Below, in pieces: positions 26,503 to 37,166 of a DNA stretch of 64,000 nucleotides. Source of the stretch: Rhodocytophaga rosea (GTDB taxonomy: Bacteria; Bacteroidota; Bacteroidia; Cytophagales; 172606-1); assembly GCF_010119975.1 (NCBI RefSeq), contig NZ_CP048222.1:2994501-3058500 (forward strand), read 5' to 3'. The number at the start of each line of letters is the position of its first letter. Position 1 is the first letter of the stretch. The position numbers were made by a program, and so were the translations under genes. Under the pieces are notes generated by a model. That model made no database searches. It had not been told where the DNA came from and saw nothing but the letters and a program-made list of their open reading frames with translations.

Positions 26503-27919
26503 ACTGGAGGGAAAAGATAGGCAGATTTAGTAATGTATTAAATTTGACACTATGAAAAGACAAGTATTTGATGAGGCATTCAAACAAATGGCCGTATAGT
26601 TATCCTATGCAAAAGGATCACTTAAGGTAGCTGCTTAAGAATCAGGGATAGATCCTGGCAGATTAAGTAAGTGGCGGCAGACTGAGCAGGATAGCAATGT
26701 AACTCCCATTGAGAAGCCTATCCTTATAACAGAACAGTTAGAAATAAAACCCTTACAAAATGAATTGCAGGATGCCCAATTGAAGTGCGCTATCTGGAAC
26801 CGATGCTCACATCGTCTGCTGGTCCAAAAAAGGTGGTGGGCATCTTTTCCAGGAGCGAGGGGACATATTCAGGTTTATAAAACCCACAGCGAGATATTTC
26901 CTATCGAAAAGATGTGTAAGGTGATCAAAGTAAGGATACTATTTCTGCCTCAAACACCCTGTCAGTTCCACAACAGCCAAAGAACAAGAATTAATAACCG
27001 ACATTAAAAGAATATATGACGACAGCAAAAAACGCAGACCCGTGGCTCACCCTCCTGGCTGGTCCATGGCAGCTCTAGAATTACCAGTGCGTTAAACGAA
27101 CAGGGCATTCAAGTCTCACCTCCACCAGTAGCCAGGTTAATGAAAAAATCAACCATTAAAAGTATCATTAGGAGAAAATACCGGGTGCAGACCACAGATT
27201 CTGAACACTTGTGAGGTGAGAGCCGAAGCAAGCCAACGTAGTTGTATACGGTGGTCCAAAATCATCTGAACAGAGATTTTTCTGCACAGAAAGTTGGGCA
27301 GAAGTGGGTGTCTGATGCGGACCTGCGACAAAGCCTGCATTGAGTCCACTTCTATCAGAAAAGGATGGTTATAGCTACCGGCTATATTAGACTTAGCTGA
27401 AAGAAAAGTAGTGGAGTGGGCCGATCTCAAATCAGATTTGATCTCAACTCCAAGTGAAACCATGAAAACTACGGATACTACGATAGTTGTACGGAAAATG
27501 GCAATTAATAACAGACCTGTTAGTAAAAATTTATTATTCCACTCTGACAGAGGGGTACAAGCAAACCTGACGATGGCTTGACATGGGGTTTGCATGCATG
27601 TATAGATTTCAGAAAGCAGTTGAATGATTTATCTGTTTTGCAAAGCATGAGCCCAAAAGGGAATGGACCCCAAATCAGGCTTTGGTCTGAGCTCCGTTGG
27701 GATACTGCGATAGCCGAAAATTTGTTCAAAACGTTAAAAACAGCGTTAATCTACCATATGGATTATCTCACAAAGCAGCAAGCTAAGCTGGCTATAGTTG
27801 AATATATTGAGGGATGGTATAATAGGAAAAGAAAACATTCTGCCTTAGGATATAGAAGTCCTTTGCAGTATCAGTTTTATTTAGAAGAAAAAAGAATAGC
27901 TGCCTAAAATCCCTCCAGT
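26503..27919 (+). mobile_element. Decayed IS3-family insertion sequence
   Basis: Imperfect inverted ends ACTGGAGGGA..AGGCAG occur at 26503 and, inverted, at 27910-27919. OrfA (from 26551, MKRQVFDEAFKQ, GSLKVAA, ESGIDPGRLSKWR) has two in-frame stops. OrfB survives only in pieces: a MCKVIKVR start near 26910, an EQELITDIKRIYDD block, VARLMKK, and a long C-terminal frame at 27578-27907 with QSMSPKGN, AENLFKTLKT and YIEGWYNRKRKHSALGY, the usual rve C-terminus. Catalytic parts are frameshifted, so it is inactive. Confidence 0.75.
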
Positions 27920-28226
27920 AAATTGTTGCAATTCCAAGGTTTTCATCTATCCACTTTTATGAGGGAAGTCCACTTTGCCTCTTTCTGCTACGGAAAGATT
28001 TGTTAATATATATCTGTCTATGCTATCTTTATCCAAAATTTCCATTGAGTGTGTTATTTTATGCGTTGCAAGACAATATCACCCTTCTTTGGAAATCTTT
28101 TTCTTTTTCCTAAACAACTTCATAGTAAAAATCGAATCATTCGTTTGATCGGTCATAATAAAACAAAACGCATAAAGCCTGTGCCTTATGCGTTTTTGTT
28201 ATTCTAAATTAAAGTTGACAAATAAA
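27920..28226. other. Intergenic region between decayed IS3 and ABC gene
   Basis: Apart from the bidirectional terminator near its right end, no gene or recognisable element is seen in these 307 bases. Confidence 0.5.
28165..28195. terminator. Rho-independent terminator after the ABC gene
   Basis: AAAACGCATAA and TTATGCGTTTT pair perfectly around AGCCTGTGC(C), with A- and T-tracts on both sides. It lies about 30 bases past the minus-strand ABC gene. Confidence 0.75.
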
Positions 28227-30071
28227 TCAATACACTGGCACTCTGGCTGTTCTCCGTTTCATCTGTGCTTTCCGGATCTCTTCTAGGTCACCTTTCGGAA
28301 TGGCATTTACCAGGGTTTTGGTATAGGCTGTTTTCGGACTTACATAAATATCTTCTGCAAAGCCTATTTCCTCGATCTTGCCCTTATTCATCACAATTAT
28401 GCGGTCGGCCATAAATTTTACTACCGACAAATCGTGGGAAATAAAAATATAAGTAAAGTTAAATTGCTCTTTCAGGTCGTTGAGTAAGTTTAATACCTGG
28501 GCTTGTACTGATACATCCAGGGCAGATACAGATTCGTCGCAGATTATGAATTTGGGATTAAGCGCCAATGTACGGGCAATACAAATCCGCTGCCGCTGCC
28601 CACCGGAAAACTCATGCGGATACCGGTTAAAATGATCGGCTCTCAGACTTACTGTTTCCAGCAGTTCGATTACTCTTTTTTTTCTGGCAGCATCATTTCC
28701 TAAGACTTTATGTATGCGCATCGGTTCCATTATCGCCTCACCAATCGTAATACGTGGATTCAATGAAGAATACGGGTCCTGGAAGATGATCTGCATGTCT
28801 TTCCGCAACTGCCGGATCTCTTCGCTTTTGTAATCGGTAATCTTACGTTTTTCAAAAATAACTTCTCCGCTGCTGGGTTCAATCAGGCGGAGAATACTTC
28901 TGCCCAGAGTAGTCTTGCCACAACCAGATTCTCCTACCAGACCCACTGTTTCGCCCGGATATACATCAAAACTCACATCATCTACGGCATGTACATAATC
29001 TTTCACCTTGCCAAAAAAGGTTTTGTTGATAGGAAAGCTGATCTTCAGGTTTTTCACCTGTAGAATAGGCTCTTGTTTCAGCAAATTTTCCTGACGTTCT
29101 TTTATCTCATCCTCATCAATAAAATTGAACAGAATCGCCTCACCGACAGAATTATATTTTTGGGTCTGTTCCGATTTTTCCGTCATTTTACCCTGCTCGT
29201 CGGTGTGCATAAAGTCAGAAACTACCGGCAACACCCGCATTTTCATATCCAGACGGGGACGGCAGGCAAGTAATCCTTTGGTATATGGATGCTGCGGATT
29301 GGCGAAAATGTCCCAAACTGTGCCTTGTTCCACAATTTTACCCCGGTACATAACCATTACCCGGTCGGCTATTTCAGCAATTACTCCTAAGTCATGGGTA
29401 ATAAATATAATTGAAGTATTTTTCTGGTCACGCAGGTCACGCAGAAGTTCAATAATGGTTGCCTGCACGGTTACATCCAAAGCAGTTGTTGGTTCGTCGG
29501 CGATTAGAATTGAGGGATTACAGGAAAGTGCCATCGCAATCATTACCCGCTGTTTCTGGCCGCCAGAGATTTGATGCGGATAACTATCAAAAATAGATTC
29601 AGGACGAGGCAATTGTACTTGTTTGAACAGATCTATGGTCCGGATTTTTGCTTCCTGCCTGCTTACCTTCTGATGTAGCAGAATAGCCTCCATCACCTGG
29701 TCTCCGCAGGTAAACACCGGATTGAGCGAACTCATCGGCTCCTGAAAAACCATAGAAATTTCATTCCCCCGGATCTGCCGCATTTCCTTATTGGAAAGTT
29801 TAGTCAGGTCAATCGCACCGTGTTCCGGCGAATGGAAAATAATCTCGCCTCCAGCTATCCTTCCGGGAGGATCTTTGATGAGGCGCATTAAGGAAAGAGA
29901 TGTAACCGATTTGCCAGAACCAGATTCCCCTACAATCCCAATGGTTTCGCCTTTTTGCAAATTAAAGCTAATATCATCTACGGCTTTTACTTCCCCGGAA
30001 TCAGTACTGAAATAGGTTTTTAAATTGTTTACTTCCAGAATATATTCCTTATCGGACGGTTTTACTGACAT
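28227..30071 (-). CDS. Fused oligopeptide ABC transporter ATPase (DppD-DppF type)
   Basis: The protein has 614 residues from the ATG at 30071. The frame is open 20 codons further, but [21 protein letters not shown] is the family start. Two complete ATPase halves follow each other: Walker A GESGSGKS, signature SGGQKQR, Walker [13 protein letters not shown], then Walker A GESGCGKT, signature SGGQRQR, Walker [13 protein letters not shown]. Each half has the oligopeptide-specific C-terminal extension ([28 protein letters not shown]). The protein powers uptake of di- or oligopeptides at the inner membrane. The permease and binding-protein genes are not adjacent, as is common for this fused form in Bacteroidota. 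Confidence 0.93.
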   Translation of the reverse strand: MSVKPSDKEYILEVNNLKTYFSTDSGEVKAVDDISFNLQKGETIGIVGESGSGKSVTSLSLMRLIKDPPGRIAGGEIIFHSPEHGAIDLTKLSNKEMRQIRGNEISMVFQEPMSSLNPVFTCGDQVMEAILLHQKVSRQEAKIRTIDLFKQVQLPRPESIFDSYPHQISGGQKQRVMIAMALSCNPSILIADEPTTALDVTVQATIIELLRDLRDQKNTSIIFITHDLGVIAEIADRVMVMYRGKIVEQGTVWDIFANPQHPYTKGLLACRPRLDMKMRVLPVVSDFMHTDEQGKMTEKSEQTQKYNSVGEAILFNFIDEDEIKERQENLLKQEPILQVKNLKISFPINKTFFGKVKDYVHAVDDVSFDVYPGETVGLVGESGCGKTTLGRSILRLIEPSSGEVIFEKRKITDYKSEEIRQLRKDMQIIFQDPYSSLNPRITIGEAIMEPMRIHKVLGNDAARKKRVIELLETVSLRADHFNRYPHEFSGGQRQRICIARTLALNPKFIICDESVSALDVSVQAQVLNLLNDLKEQFNFTYIFISHDLSVVKFMADRIIVMNKGKIEEIGFAEDIYVSPKTAYTKTLVNAIPKGDLEEIRKAQMKRRTARVPVY

Positions 30072-30387
30072 GGATATGTTAGTATTTAAGTAATAAATGC
30101 TTGGAAAACAGCCTGCAAACTTTTCTTCCATTTAACTTCCGGCTATTTCACCCAGGTAAAATAAATATTAAAAAAAGGATTACAAAATAGTACTCTTCAT
30201 TCAGATATTTAAAGATGTATGATTGATATAAAAAATACCATAACGTTTTAATAAGCATTGAATCACTTACAAATTATGCGATTCTGCTAATTTTCCTGCT
30301 TGAATATGTTATTGTAATTTTAAGATTTTCAATCTTTTTTTAAGAATATGGTAATTTGATTTGACTGTACGCTTCCTATAAAAGATA

Positions 30388-31552
30388 TAGGGTTTCCGCA
30401 CCAAAGATAGAGAAAAAGGAAAGAGGGGCTAACTTTGTGCATGGAACTTAAAAAGATACTAAACAAAGTAGCTGATTTTCGGGTGCAAGGCCGCTGCTTA
30501 CATCTATTAGCAGATATTTTAGGCTTAGTTTTATGTGGGGTAATAGCCGATTGTGATGACTTTGACGAGATAGCAGATTATGGCAAAGATAATACAGCGT
30601 TTCTGCAGCAAGAACTAGGATTAAGTTTTGTTAATGGTATACCTTCTGCTGACACTTTAAATCGGGTGATCAGACACCTGGATAGCCATAGTTTGGAGCA
30701 ATGCTTCAAAGCGTGTGTAGCTGGCTTCTCCTTAGCAGGCAAGCAGGTATGTATAGATGGCAAAGAATTGAGAGGTACTATACCTGCAGGCAAAAAGCAT
30801 GCTTTGGTTCGTATGGTCAATGTATGGGTAGAGGAACATAGCTTAAGCTTTGGACAAGTAGCCGTAGAAGCCAAGAGTAATGAGATTACAACTATTCCTG
30901 CTTTATTAGATACCCTTGATTGCAAAGGTAGTATCATTACTATAGATGCTATTGCTTGTCAGCAGGCAATTGTAGAAAAGATCAGGGATAAGCAAGCCCA
31001 TTATGTGATTGCCCTAAAGGCTAATCAAGGTGTACTCTATGAGCAGGTAGCCCATTTTATGCAAATCAATAAGTCTGCTCTCGCTTTTAATCAGCAACTA
31101 GATAAAGCCCATGGCAGAGGAGAAGAACGTAGGGTATATATTGCTCAATGCATTGATTTGGTAGAGGAAAAGGAAAAATGGCAGGACTTACATACTTTAG
31201 TCATGGTAGAAAGAAAACGCATTATAGCAGGCAAAAAGCAAGAACAAACCCTGTTCTATATAAGCAGTTTAACAGATACAGACCCTGCCTTGTACAGCCG
31301 CTACATAAGAGGCCATTGGGCGATAGAGAATGGCTTGCATTGGCAACTAGATGTTACCTTTAGGGAAGATGAGGCTAAAGTCAGGAAAGATAAAGGACCC
31401 ATCAATCTGCATCTGATTAGAAAGTGGTCTTTGCATCTGCTCAAAAAAGAGCCTTCTTGCGTGAGTGTCAAACGGAAAAGAAAAAAAGCTAACAGAGACA
31501 CTAATTTCCTGTTAGCTATTCTTAAAACTTAATATTTAGTGCGGAAACCCTA
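30388..31552 (+). mobile_element. ISAs1-family insertion sequence (1165 bp)
   Basis: Perfect 14-bp terminal inverted repeats TAGGGTTTCCGCAC start at 30388 and end at 31552. The 9-bp direct repeat TAAAAGATA flanks it on both sides (30379-30387, 31553-31561), within the 8-10 bp usual for the family. Intact ends, target duplication and an open transposase suggest a recent insertion. Confidence 0.92.
30441..31532 (+). CDS. ISAs1-family transposase
   Basis: The protein has 363 residues from the ATG at 30441. It has the N-terminal DDE_Tnp_1-associated domain (VADFRVQGRCLHLLADILGL) and an ISAs1 catalytic domain: D in CIDGKELRG, D in ITIDAIACQ, and the C-terminal E region HWAIENGLHWQLDVTF. The length is normal and no frameshift is seen. 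A TAACTTTG at 30430-30437 matches the Bacteroidota -7 box and lies three bases before the ATG. Confidence 0.93.
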   Translation: MELKKILNKVADFRVQGRCLHLLADILGLVLCGVIADCDDFDEIADYGKDNTAFLQQELGLSFVNGIPSADTLNRVIRHLDSHSLEQCFKACVAGFSLAGKQVCIDGKELRGTIPAGKKHALVRMVNVWVEEHSLSFGQVAVEAKSNEITTIPALLDTLDCKGSIITIDAIACQQAIVEKIRDKQAHYVIALKANQGVLYEQVAHFMQINKSALAFNQQLDKAHGRGEERRVYIAQCIDLVEEKEKWQDLHTLVMVERKRIIAGKKQEQTLFYISSLTDTDPALYSRYIRGHWAIENGLHWQLDVTFREDEAKVRKDKGPINLHLIRKWSLHLLKKEPSCVSVKRKRKKANRDTNFLLAILKT

Positions 31553-32131
31553 TAAAAGATAGCCTTTCCCATTTTTTATATTGCCAATTATTTTCGTATC
31601 GAGCCTGTATTTGATAAGTTTTTCCTGTCTGAATTGATATACTATCTTCTTTTAGATCTTCAATTCTTTTTATATGTAGCCCAAAATTGAATCTAAATTC
31701 ATGGCTTTTTCCTGGCTTTAACTTAATAAACTACTGTGGCTCAGTCACAATTACATTTTCTATATAGAGTTTAGTCCATATGGAAACAGGTTGAATATCG
31801 AAATTGATTATTGCTCCATCATAGATTTTATCTGATAGACCATTAGGGAGCAGATTACTTGTTACTGAAAAATTATGAGGAACATAGATGGTTTTATTGC
31901 TGGTGTTTTTTAAGATGGCAATAAGATTGATTGGTTCTGAAAATATAAGTGTATCTTTTTCGGCAACTAACTCAATGCTTAGAATTGGCTTATTTTCTCT
32001 CAAGAAAGAGTTATCATAATCTATTAGATTAATGTGAAATAGCGAACTATATAATATCAACCAAGTAAAAATCATTTGCTATTTGTAAAAGCAATTCTTT
32101 TCAAAACCTTGAGAAGAGTCTATAATAAAGA

Positions 32132-33604
32132 TTACTCCTTCCACTTCCAGTTACCGGCAATCACCAGTTCCTGCTTCAATCCTTGCTTAATGAGAAAATC
32201 TCTGGTCTGCTCATGCGTCATGCGTTTAGCGGGAATTTCACTGGCATTGGCTAAAGCATACAACATCATGGCGGTAAACCGGACTGTATTATCCAGATGG
32301 GCTTTATTCACGAGCTTAAAATCGTCGCAATCGGCATGGTAACACTGATAAATAGATGGATCGAGATTGCTCACTGGTGCCATTACCGGAACTCCTTCCA
32401 GCAAAAATCCCTGGTGATCGCTATGTAAACCTACCCGGTTGTTAACAGTATTCTTGAAGGCTGTATCTATTTGCTGAATTTGCCTGCCAATCTCTGTGAA
32501 GAGAGAAACCATTTCTTCCCGGCCAGATACATTAAAACCAATGGGATTACCACTCATATCCAGGTTGGCCATATACCGTACCCGGTTAATCGATTTATTC
32601 TTAACCATTTTATCGAGCATGGCTTTAGAGCCTAGCAAGCCTTGTTCTTCGCCCATAAACATCACAAACTCTATAGTACGTTTTGGTTTCAGGTTTAAAG
32701 CCTTAAAAACTCTGGCGATTTCCAGTACAGCAAAAGAACCAATCCCATTATCAATAGCGCCAGTAGCCAGGTCCCAGGAATCCAGGTGGCCGCCGATGAT
32801 GATCTTTTCTTTAGCTAACCCTGAGCCTTTTAAAGTAGCAATCACATTCCGGGCTTTAATCATTGCGCTTTTGTTACGCATCGCAATGTGGGCTTCCAGC
32901 TTCTTTTCTTCCTGCATCCAATGGCGAATCATTTCGCCGTCTTCCAGAGAGATACACACAGCCGGAATAGAGATTAATTGTCCGGTTACAGAAGCTGTCC
33001 CAGTAAGTAATACGCCACCTTTTACCTGATTAATAATAATAACACCTGTTGCGCCATACTTAATAGCCAATGCCGTTTTTTCAGAACGGTGCAAATTCTT
33101 CAATTCCTTATTCGGCGGCGAAATGCCAATGTTCATCAGAGCAATTTTCCCTTTCACAGCATCTTTTACTTTCTCAAAATCGCTTTCAAGGCCGTTGCCA
33201 ACATCTATGATCAATCCTTTCAGGGAAGCATTTACCGGCGAATGTGCCAGGGAAACTACTTTTACTTGCTTAAAATTATCGCTGCTTCGAGGCACAATCT
33301 CTAAGGAAACCGTATCTCTCGACCAGGCTTCTACCTCAAAAGGCTGGTATTTTACGTTCGTAAATCCATAACTTTTAAACTCATTAAAGGTGAATTCTTC
33401 TGCTTTCTCTCCGTTTGCACTTCCTGTAAGCCGGTGCCCGATAGTAGAAGTAGCTTTTTGTAAGGTTAAGTAGGCATTCGAGCTTTGCAATACTTCCCCA
33501 TTGATACGTTTAAATACAGCCCCCACATCATCGTTTGCCTTTCGGTATGCCGACAGGAAAGAAAAGCCAATAAAAATGAATGTAGATACGTAGAGTTTTT
33601 TCAT
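32132..33604 (-). CDS. M28-family aminopeptidase with PA domain
   Basis: The protein has 490 residues from the ATG at 33604. The longer frame to 33724 adds 40 residues without family support and would bury the promoter. A signal peptide (LYVSTFIFIGFSFLSA) comes first. A PA domain occupies about residues 100-230 (AIKYGATGVIIINQ). Di-zinc ligands lie in GGHLDSWD, GAIDNGIG, GEEQGLLG, YMANLDMSG and YHADCDDF. The enzyme probably removes N-terminal residues from peptides in the periplasm or outside. It is transcribed from a good TTTG/TATATTTG promoter. Confidence 0.92.
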   Translation of the reverse strand: MKKLYVSTFIFIGFSFLSAYRKANDDVGAVFKRINGEVLQSSNAYLTLQKATSTIGHRLTGSANGEKAEEFTFNEFKSYGFTNVKYQPFEVEAWSRDTVSLEIVPRSSDNFKQVKVVSLAHSPVNASLKGLIIDVGNGLESDFEKVKDAVKGKIALMNIGISPPNKELKNLHRSEKTALAIKYGATGVIIINQVKGGVLLTGTASVTGQLISIPAVCISLEDGEMIRHWMQEEKKLEAHIAMRNKSAMIKARNVIATLKGSGLAKEKIIIGGHLDSWDLATGAIDNGIGSFAVLEIARVFKALNLKPKRTIEFVMFMGEEQGLLGSKAMLDKMVKNKSINRVRYMANLDMSGNPIGFNVSGREEMVSLFTEIGRQIQQIDTAFKNTVNNRVGLHSDHQGFLLEGVPVMAPVSNLDPSIYQCYHADCDDFKLVNKAHLDNTVRFTAMMLYALANASEIPAKRMTHEQTRDFLIKQGLKQELVIAGNWKWKE

Positions 33605-33638
33605 GTAGGTGCTTCCTGAGTAAGTACAGTATAGGTGA

Positions 33639-33671
33639 CAAATATAGGATTCGACAGGCAAAGCTTTCAAA
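33639..33671 (-). promoter_or_regulatory. Promoter of the M28 peptidase gene
   Basis: On the minus strand TTTG (33671-33668), a 21-base spacer and TATATTTG (33646-33639) match the Bacteroidota -33/-7 consensus. The ATG at 33604 lies about 35 bases downstream of the -7 box. Confidence 0.6.
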
Positions 33672-33853
33672 AATAGATATATAAATCCATTGGATAAGCA
33701 TTGAACACTGCTATGAACTGGCATTTATGTAATAACCATACAGGATGTATTACCTGATGCACATAAATCGTTAACTTGATGGTGATTTTTAGTAGCTTGT
33801 GAAATTGCCGTAAGTTACAACACATTCACAGTAAAAAGAAATATTCACGCAGA

Positions 33854-34417
33854 ATGATTGAAGCAAGTATTTTTTACCGGTCTATGCCCGGCGGATATTT
33901 CCTTAAGTTACTGGAATCAAAGGATGCTTCAGCCTTATTTACGACCATTGAAGCGAATAAAACAGAATTGAGCCAGTGGCTACCCTGGGTAGAATCTACC
34001 CGTTCGGTAACCGATTCCAGGGCATTTATAGAAGAAAGCCTGCGCAAAAACAAGCGGAATGAAAACATGATTGCCGGTATCTGGCACGGGCAAAAGCTGG
34101 TTGGGTGTATCGGCTTTAATGAAATCAATCTCCACACTCGGAAAGCGGCCATCGGCTACTGGCTGGCCAGAAATTACCGCGGAAAAGGAATCATTACAGA
34201 ATCCTGCCGTGTATTGATAGAATACGGTTTTGGAGAATTAATGCTTAATAAAATTGAAATCCTGTGTGCCGACCAGAACCTTAAAAGCAGGGCAATACCA
34301 CAGCGCTTGCAGTTTAAAGAAGAGGGCACCTTGCGGGATTACCTCCGCCTGCATGACCAGTATGTGAACATTATTATTTACAGCCTCTCCCGCCGTGACT
34401 GGCATGCAATGAGCTAA
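33854..34417 (+). CDS. GNAT acetyltransferase, RimJ/RimL type
   Basis: The protein has 187 residues. Acetyl-CoA binding motif A is at RNYRGKGIITESCRVLIEYG (about 112-131), and KIEILCADQNLKSRAIPQRL gives the usual N-terminal acetyltransferase motif B, followed by LQFKEEGTLRDY. The family acetylates ribosomal protein N-termini or small amines. It ends 5 bases before the convergent msrB stop, so the two transcripts overlap. Confidence 0.9.
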   Translation: MIEASIFYRSMPGGYFLKLLESKDASALFTTIEANKTELSQWLPWVESTRSVTDSRAFIEESLRKNKRNENMIAGIWHGQKLVGCIGFNEINLHTRKAAIGYWLARNYRGKGIITESCRVLIEYGFGELMLNKIEILCADQNLKSRAIPQRLQFKEEGTLRDYLRLHDQYVNIIIYSLSRRDWHAMS

Positions 34418-34422
34418 TAGAC

Positions 34423-34950
34423 TTATTTCTCCTTCTCCGGCTGAAAAGCCAGGGAAACTGAGTTCATACAATACCGCAAACCGGTTGGTGCCGGACCATC
34501 TTCAAATACGTGTCCTAAATGGCCATCGCAGCGGCTGCAAACCACTTCTATACGCACCATACCGTAAGTTCGATCTGAAATCTCACGCACGCTCTTTTTC
34601 TCTAAAGGCTGATAAAAACTCGGCCATCCGGTACCAGATTCAAATTTGGTTTTAGAAGAGAATAGAGGGTTCCCGCATGCAGCACATACGTATGTACCTT
34701 TCCCTTTAAAGTTATGGTATTTTCCGGTAAACGCCCGTTCGGTCCCTTTCTCCCGTAATACATAATAGGCTTGCTCACCTAATTGTGCTTTCCATTGTTC
34801 TTTAGTCTTTATTACTTTGCCAGTAGTATCACCGGGCATAGCTACAGTTTCAGCAGACTGACTTGAACGAGTCCTGGAGCTAAAGATGAAAAAGCTAAAA
34901 ACAAAAAGGAAAACAATCAGAAGACCATTGATAAGAAGTGACTTATTCAT
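34423..34950 (-). CDS. msrB: Peptide-methionine (R)-S-oxide reductase
   Basis: The protein has 175 residues. It reduces methionine-R-sulfoxide in oxidised proteins. Zinc cysteine pairs CAAC and CSRC and the catalytic Cys161 in RYCMNSVSL are present, with GTGWPSF between. Residues 9-27 form a membrane anchor or signal peptide, so the enzyme works in the envelope rather than the cytoplasm. It is single-domain, not fused with MsrA. Confidence 0.95.
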   Translation of the reverse strand: MNKSLLINGLLIVFLFVFSFFIFSSRTRSSQSAETVAMPGDTTGKVIKTKEQWKAQLGEQAYYVLREKGTERAFTGKYHNFKGKGTYVCAACGNPLFSSKTKFESGTGWPSFYQPLEKKSVREISDRTYGMVRIEVVCSRCDGHLGHVFEDGPAPTGLRYCMNSVSLAFQPEKEK

Positions 34951-35032
34951 ATACAGCTTTATTTATATAACATTTTGATTGAAAAATAGTTCTGGAAAAC
35001 CTACGATTATAAAAGCTGTTCGGTTTATTTAG

Positions 35033-35040
35033 TATCTTTG
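35033..35040 (+). promoter_or_regulatory. Possible -7 box TATCTTTG upstream of trhO
   Basis: TATCTTTG fits TAnnTTTG, 76 bases before the ATG at 35116. No convincing -33 TTTG is seen. Confidence 0.4.
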
Positions 35041-35115
35041 CAGGCCATTTATTTTATTGATCTTATAATTATTATACGTAACACTTAGTCTGAAACTAAG
35101 CTTAGGTTAGTAGTC

Positions 35116-36060
35116 ATGAAAAAATACAGTATTTTACTTTACTATTGCTATACGCACATAGAAGATCCTGAACAGTTCAGGGAAGCACACCACGTTTATT
35201 GTCTGGAAAACGGAATTTTAGGCCGCATCATTGTGGCACAAGAAGGACTGAATGGAACCGTTTCAGGTCTTAGGGAAGATTGCGAAAAGTATATGCATGA
35301 CCTGAAAGCTGACCCCAGGTTTTCCCATACGGAATTTAAAGTGGAAACCCACGATACGCATGCTTTTCAAAAATTGCATGTACGGGTAAAATCTGAAATT
35401 GTACACTCCGGCTTACAGCACATTCGTCCGCAGGAGAACACCGGAAAGTATGTGGAACCTGAGGAATTTAAGCAGATGAAAGATTCCGAAGATGTGGTAT
35501 TGCTGGACGTACGTTCTAATTACGAACATCAGATAGGCAAGTTTAAAAATGCCGTTACCCTGGATATAGAAAACTTCCGTGATTTTCCGGAGAAAGTACA
35601 GGAACTGGAGAAATATAAAGATAAGAAAATAATCACCTACTGCACCGGAGGCATTAAATGTGAAAAGGCAAGTGCATTTCTGCTGGAAAAAGGCTTCTCA
35701 ACTGTATACCAGTTGCATGGCGGAATTATCAAGTATGGCCTGGAAGCTGGTGGGGAAGATTTTGAGGGCAAATGCTATGTATTCGACAACCGCATTGTAG
35801 TAGATATTAACAAGGTGAATCCGGCTGTTATTTCCCGCTGCTATATGTGTGATACGGAATGTGACCGGATGATCAATTGTGCCAATCCAGTGTGTAATAA
35901 CCATATTCCTGTATGCGAAAACTGCGGCTGGAAAATGGAAGGTGCCTGCTCGGAGGATTGCAAAGAACACCCGGAAAAAAGGCCCTATGATGGCACTGGT
36001 TATTATCAAAAACAAACGAACGGCTATAATCCCTACAAAGGGCTGATCAGAAGTAAATGA
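35116..36060 (+). CDS. trhO: tRNA uridine(34) hydroxylase, rhodanese-like
   Basis: The protein has 314 residues. TrhO (YceA) hydroxylates uridine 34 of certain tRNAs as a first step to carboxymethoxyuridine. The N-terminal acylphosphatase-like domain (about 1-95, AQEGLNGTVSG, RVKSEIV) and the rhodanese domain (about 110-220) with C176 in YCTGGIKCEKAS are complete. A Cys-rich C-terminal tail (CYMCDTECDRM, NPVCNNHIPVCENC) is typical of the longer form and probably binds zinc. Confidence 0.93.
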   Translation: MKKYSILLYYCYTHIEDPEQFREAHHVYCLENGILGRIIVAQEGLNGTVSGLREDCEKYMHDLKADPRFSHTEFKVETHDTHAFQKLHVRVKSEIVHSGLQHIRPQENTGKYVEPEEFKQMKDSEDVVLLDVRSNYEHQIGKFKNAVTLDIENFRDFPEKVQELEKYKDKKIITYCTGGIKCEKASAFLLEKGFSTVYQLHGGIIKYGLEAGGEDFEGKCYVFDNRIVVDINKVNPAVISRCYMCDTECDRMINCANPVCNNHIPVCENCGWKMEGACSEDCKEHPEKRPYDGTGYYQKQTNGYNPYKGLIRSK

Positions 36061-36158
36061 TGTAAATATAAATACAGAGAGAAATTGTAATTTCGAGAAT
36101 ATAGCTTCTCTCCTGCCCTTGTCTGTTCAATCTATTACGTCTGTTATAACTCATTCGC

Positions 36159-37046
36159 ATGAAGCTATTTTCAAGTTCTGCCGAACCTATGAACATCATT
36201 CCGGAATCGGAATTGATCCTCAATAAGGACAGCAGTGTATATCACCTGAATTTACAGCCGGAACATATTGCTGATACCATTATTACCGTAGGCGATCCTG
36301 GCCGGGTTCATAAAATTACCCAGTATTTCGATGATATTGATTTTGAGATGAACAAGCGGGAGTTTATTACTCAGACTGGTAAAATCAATAATAAGCGGGT
36401 GACGGTGATATCTTCTGGTATGGGGACGGATAATGTGGAAATTCTGATGACCGAACTGGATGCGCTGGTGAACATTGATTTGAAGAAACGCAGGCTGAAA
36501 GAGAAACAAAAATCGCTTAATATTATCCGTATTGGCACTTCTGGCAGTTTGCAGGGCGATATTCCTATAGACAGCCATGTTGTGAATAAAGCGGCCGTTG
36601 GCCTGGATACGCTGATGTGCTTTTATCACCTGCCTCAATCTGAGCAGGAAAACAGGATTACCAGCAGTTTACAGAAGAAACTGAATTTGCCCTTTCAGCC
36701 CTATTGCGTAAGCGGCTCTGCAGAACTGAAAACCCAGTTTGCTGCTGATATGATCGAAGGAAATGCAGTTACCTGTCCTGGGTTTTATGCACCTCAAGGC
36801 CGTAGATTAAGGTTTGAACCGAAAATAGGTAATCTCATCAATGAATTAAATCATTTTCATGAGCATGATTTCTGGCTTACCAACTTTGAGATGGAAACGG
36901 CTGGTTATTACGCCCTGGGCCGTTTGATGGGCCACCAGATGCTATCACTCAATGCGATTGTAGCCAACCGGATCACTAACCAGTTTTCTAAGGATGCGGA
37001 AAAAACTATTGATGCGCTGATAAAAAAAGTACTGGAGCGGCTATGA
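36159..37046 (+). CDS. Nucleoside phosphorylase (uridine phosphorylase-like)
   Basis: The protein has 295 residues. ATG 36189 is an alternative start. The nucleoside phosphorylase fold is shown by TVGDPGRVHKI (phosphate-binding), VISSGMGTDNVEI, IRIGTSGSLQGDI and NFEMETAGYYALG (the nucleoside ribose-binding ExExA region). It should split uridine or a related nucleoside with phosphate in the cytoplasm. It follows trhO on the same strand by about 100 bases. Confidence 0.88.
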   Translation: MKLFSSSAEPMNIIPESELILNKDSSVYHLNLQPEHIADTIITVGDPGRVHKITQYFDDIDFEMNKREFITQTGKINNKRVTVISSGMGTDNVEILMTELDALVNIDLKKRRLKEKQKSLNIIRIGTSGSLQGDIPIDSHVVNKAAVGLDTLMCFYHLPQSEQENRITSSLQKKLNLPFQPYCVSGSAELKTQFAADMIEGNAVTCPGFYAPQGRRLRFEPKIGNLINELNHFHEHDFWLTNFEMETAGYYALGRLMGHQMLSLNAIVANRITNQFSKDAEKTIDALIKKVLERL

Positions 37047-37166
37047 TGAAAGTATGTGGGCTGTAGTTCTCTTATCTAGAAGAATATCCTATTAAGTGTT
37101 CACGTACATCATCGAATTACGCATATTTACCAACAATCAATAACAATCAACCAACAATACTCGAGG

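Larger units (their letters stand above)
30309..32075 (-). pseudogene. Secreted BsuPI-like protein gene with nonsense codon, split by ISAs1
   Basis: Translation from 32075 gives a hydrophobic start, then LSIELVAEKDTLIFSEPINL and AILKNTSNKTIYVP, resembling BsuPI-type beta-sandwich proteins. An in-frame TAG stands at 31731 (codon 115). The same frame continues open (LKPGKSHEFRFNFG, YQIQARYENNW) to the IS at 31561. Excising the IS and one target copy continues as SFIGSVQSNQITIFLKK to a TAA at 30309, with the VxSN-strand expected at the end of this fold. The restored frame has 197 codons including the TAG. The gene is thus broken twice. Confidence 0.7.
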
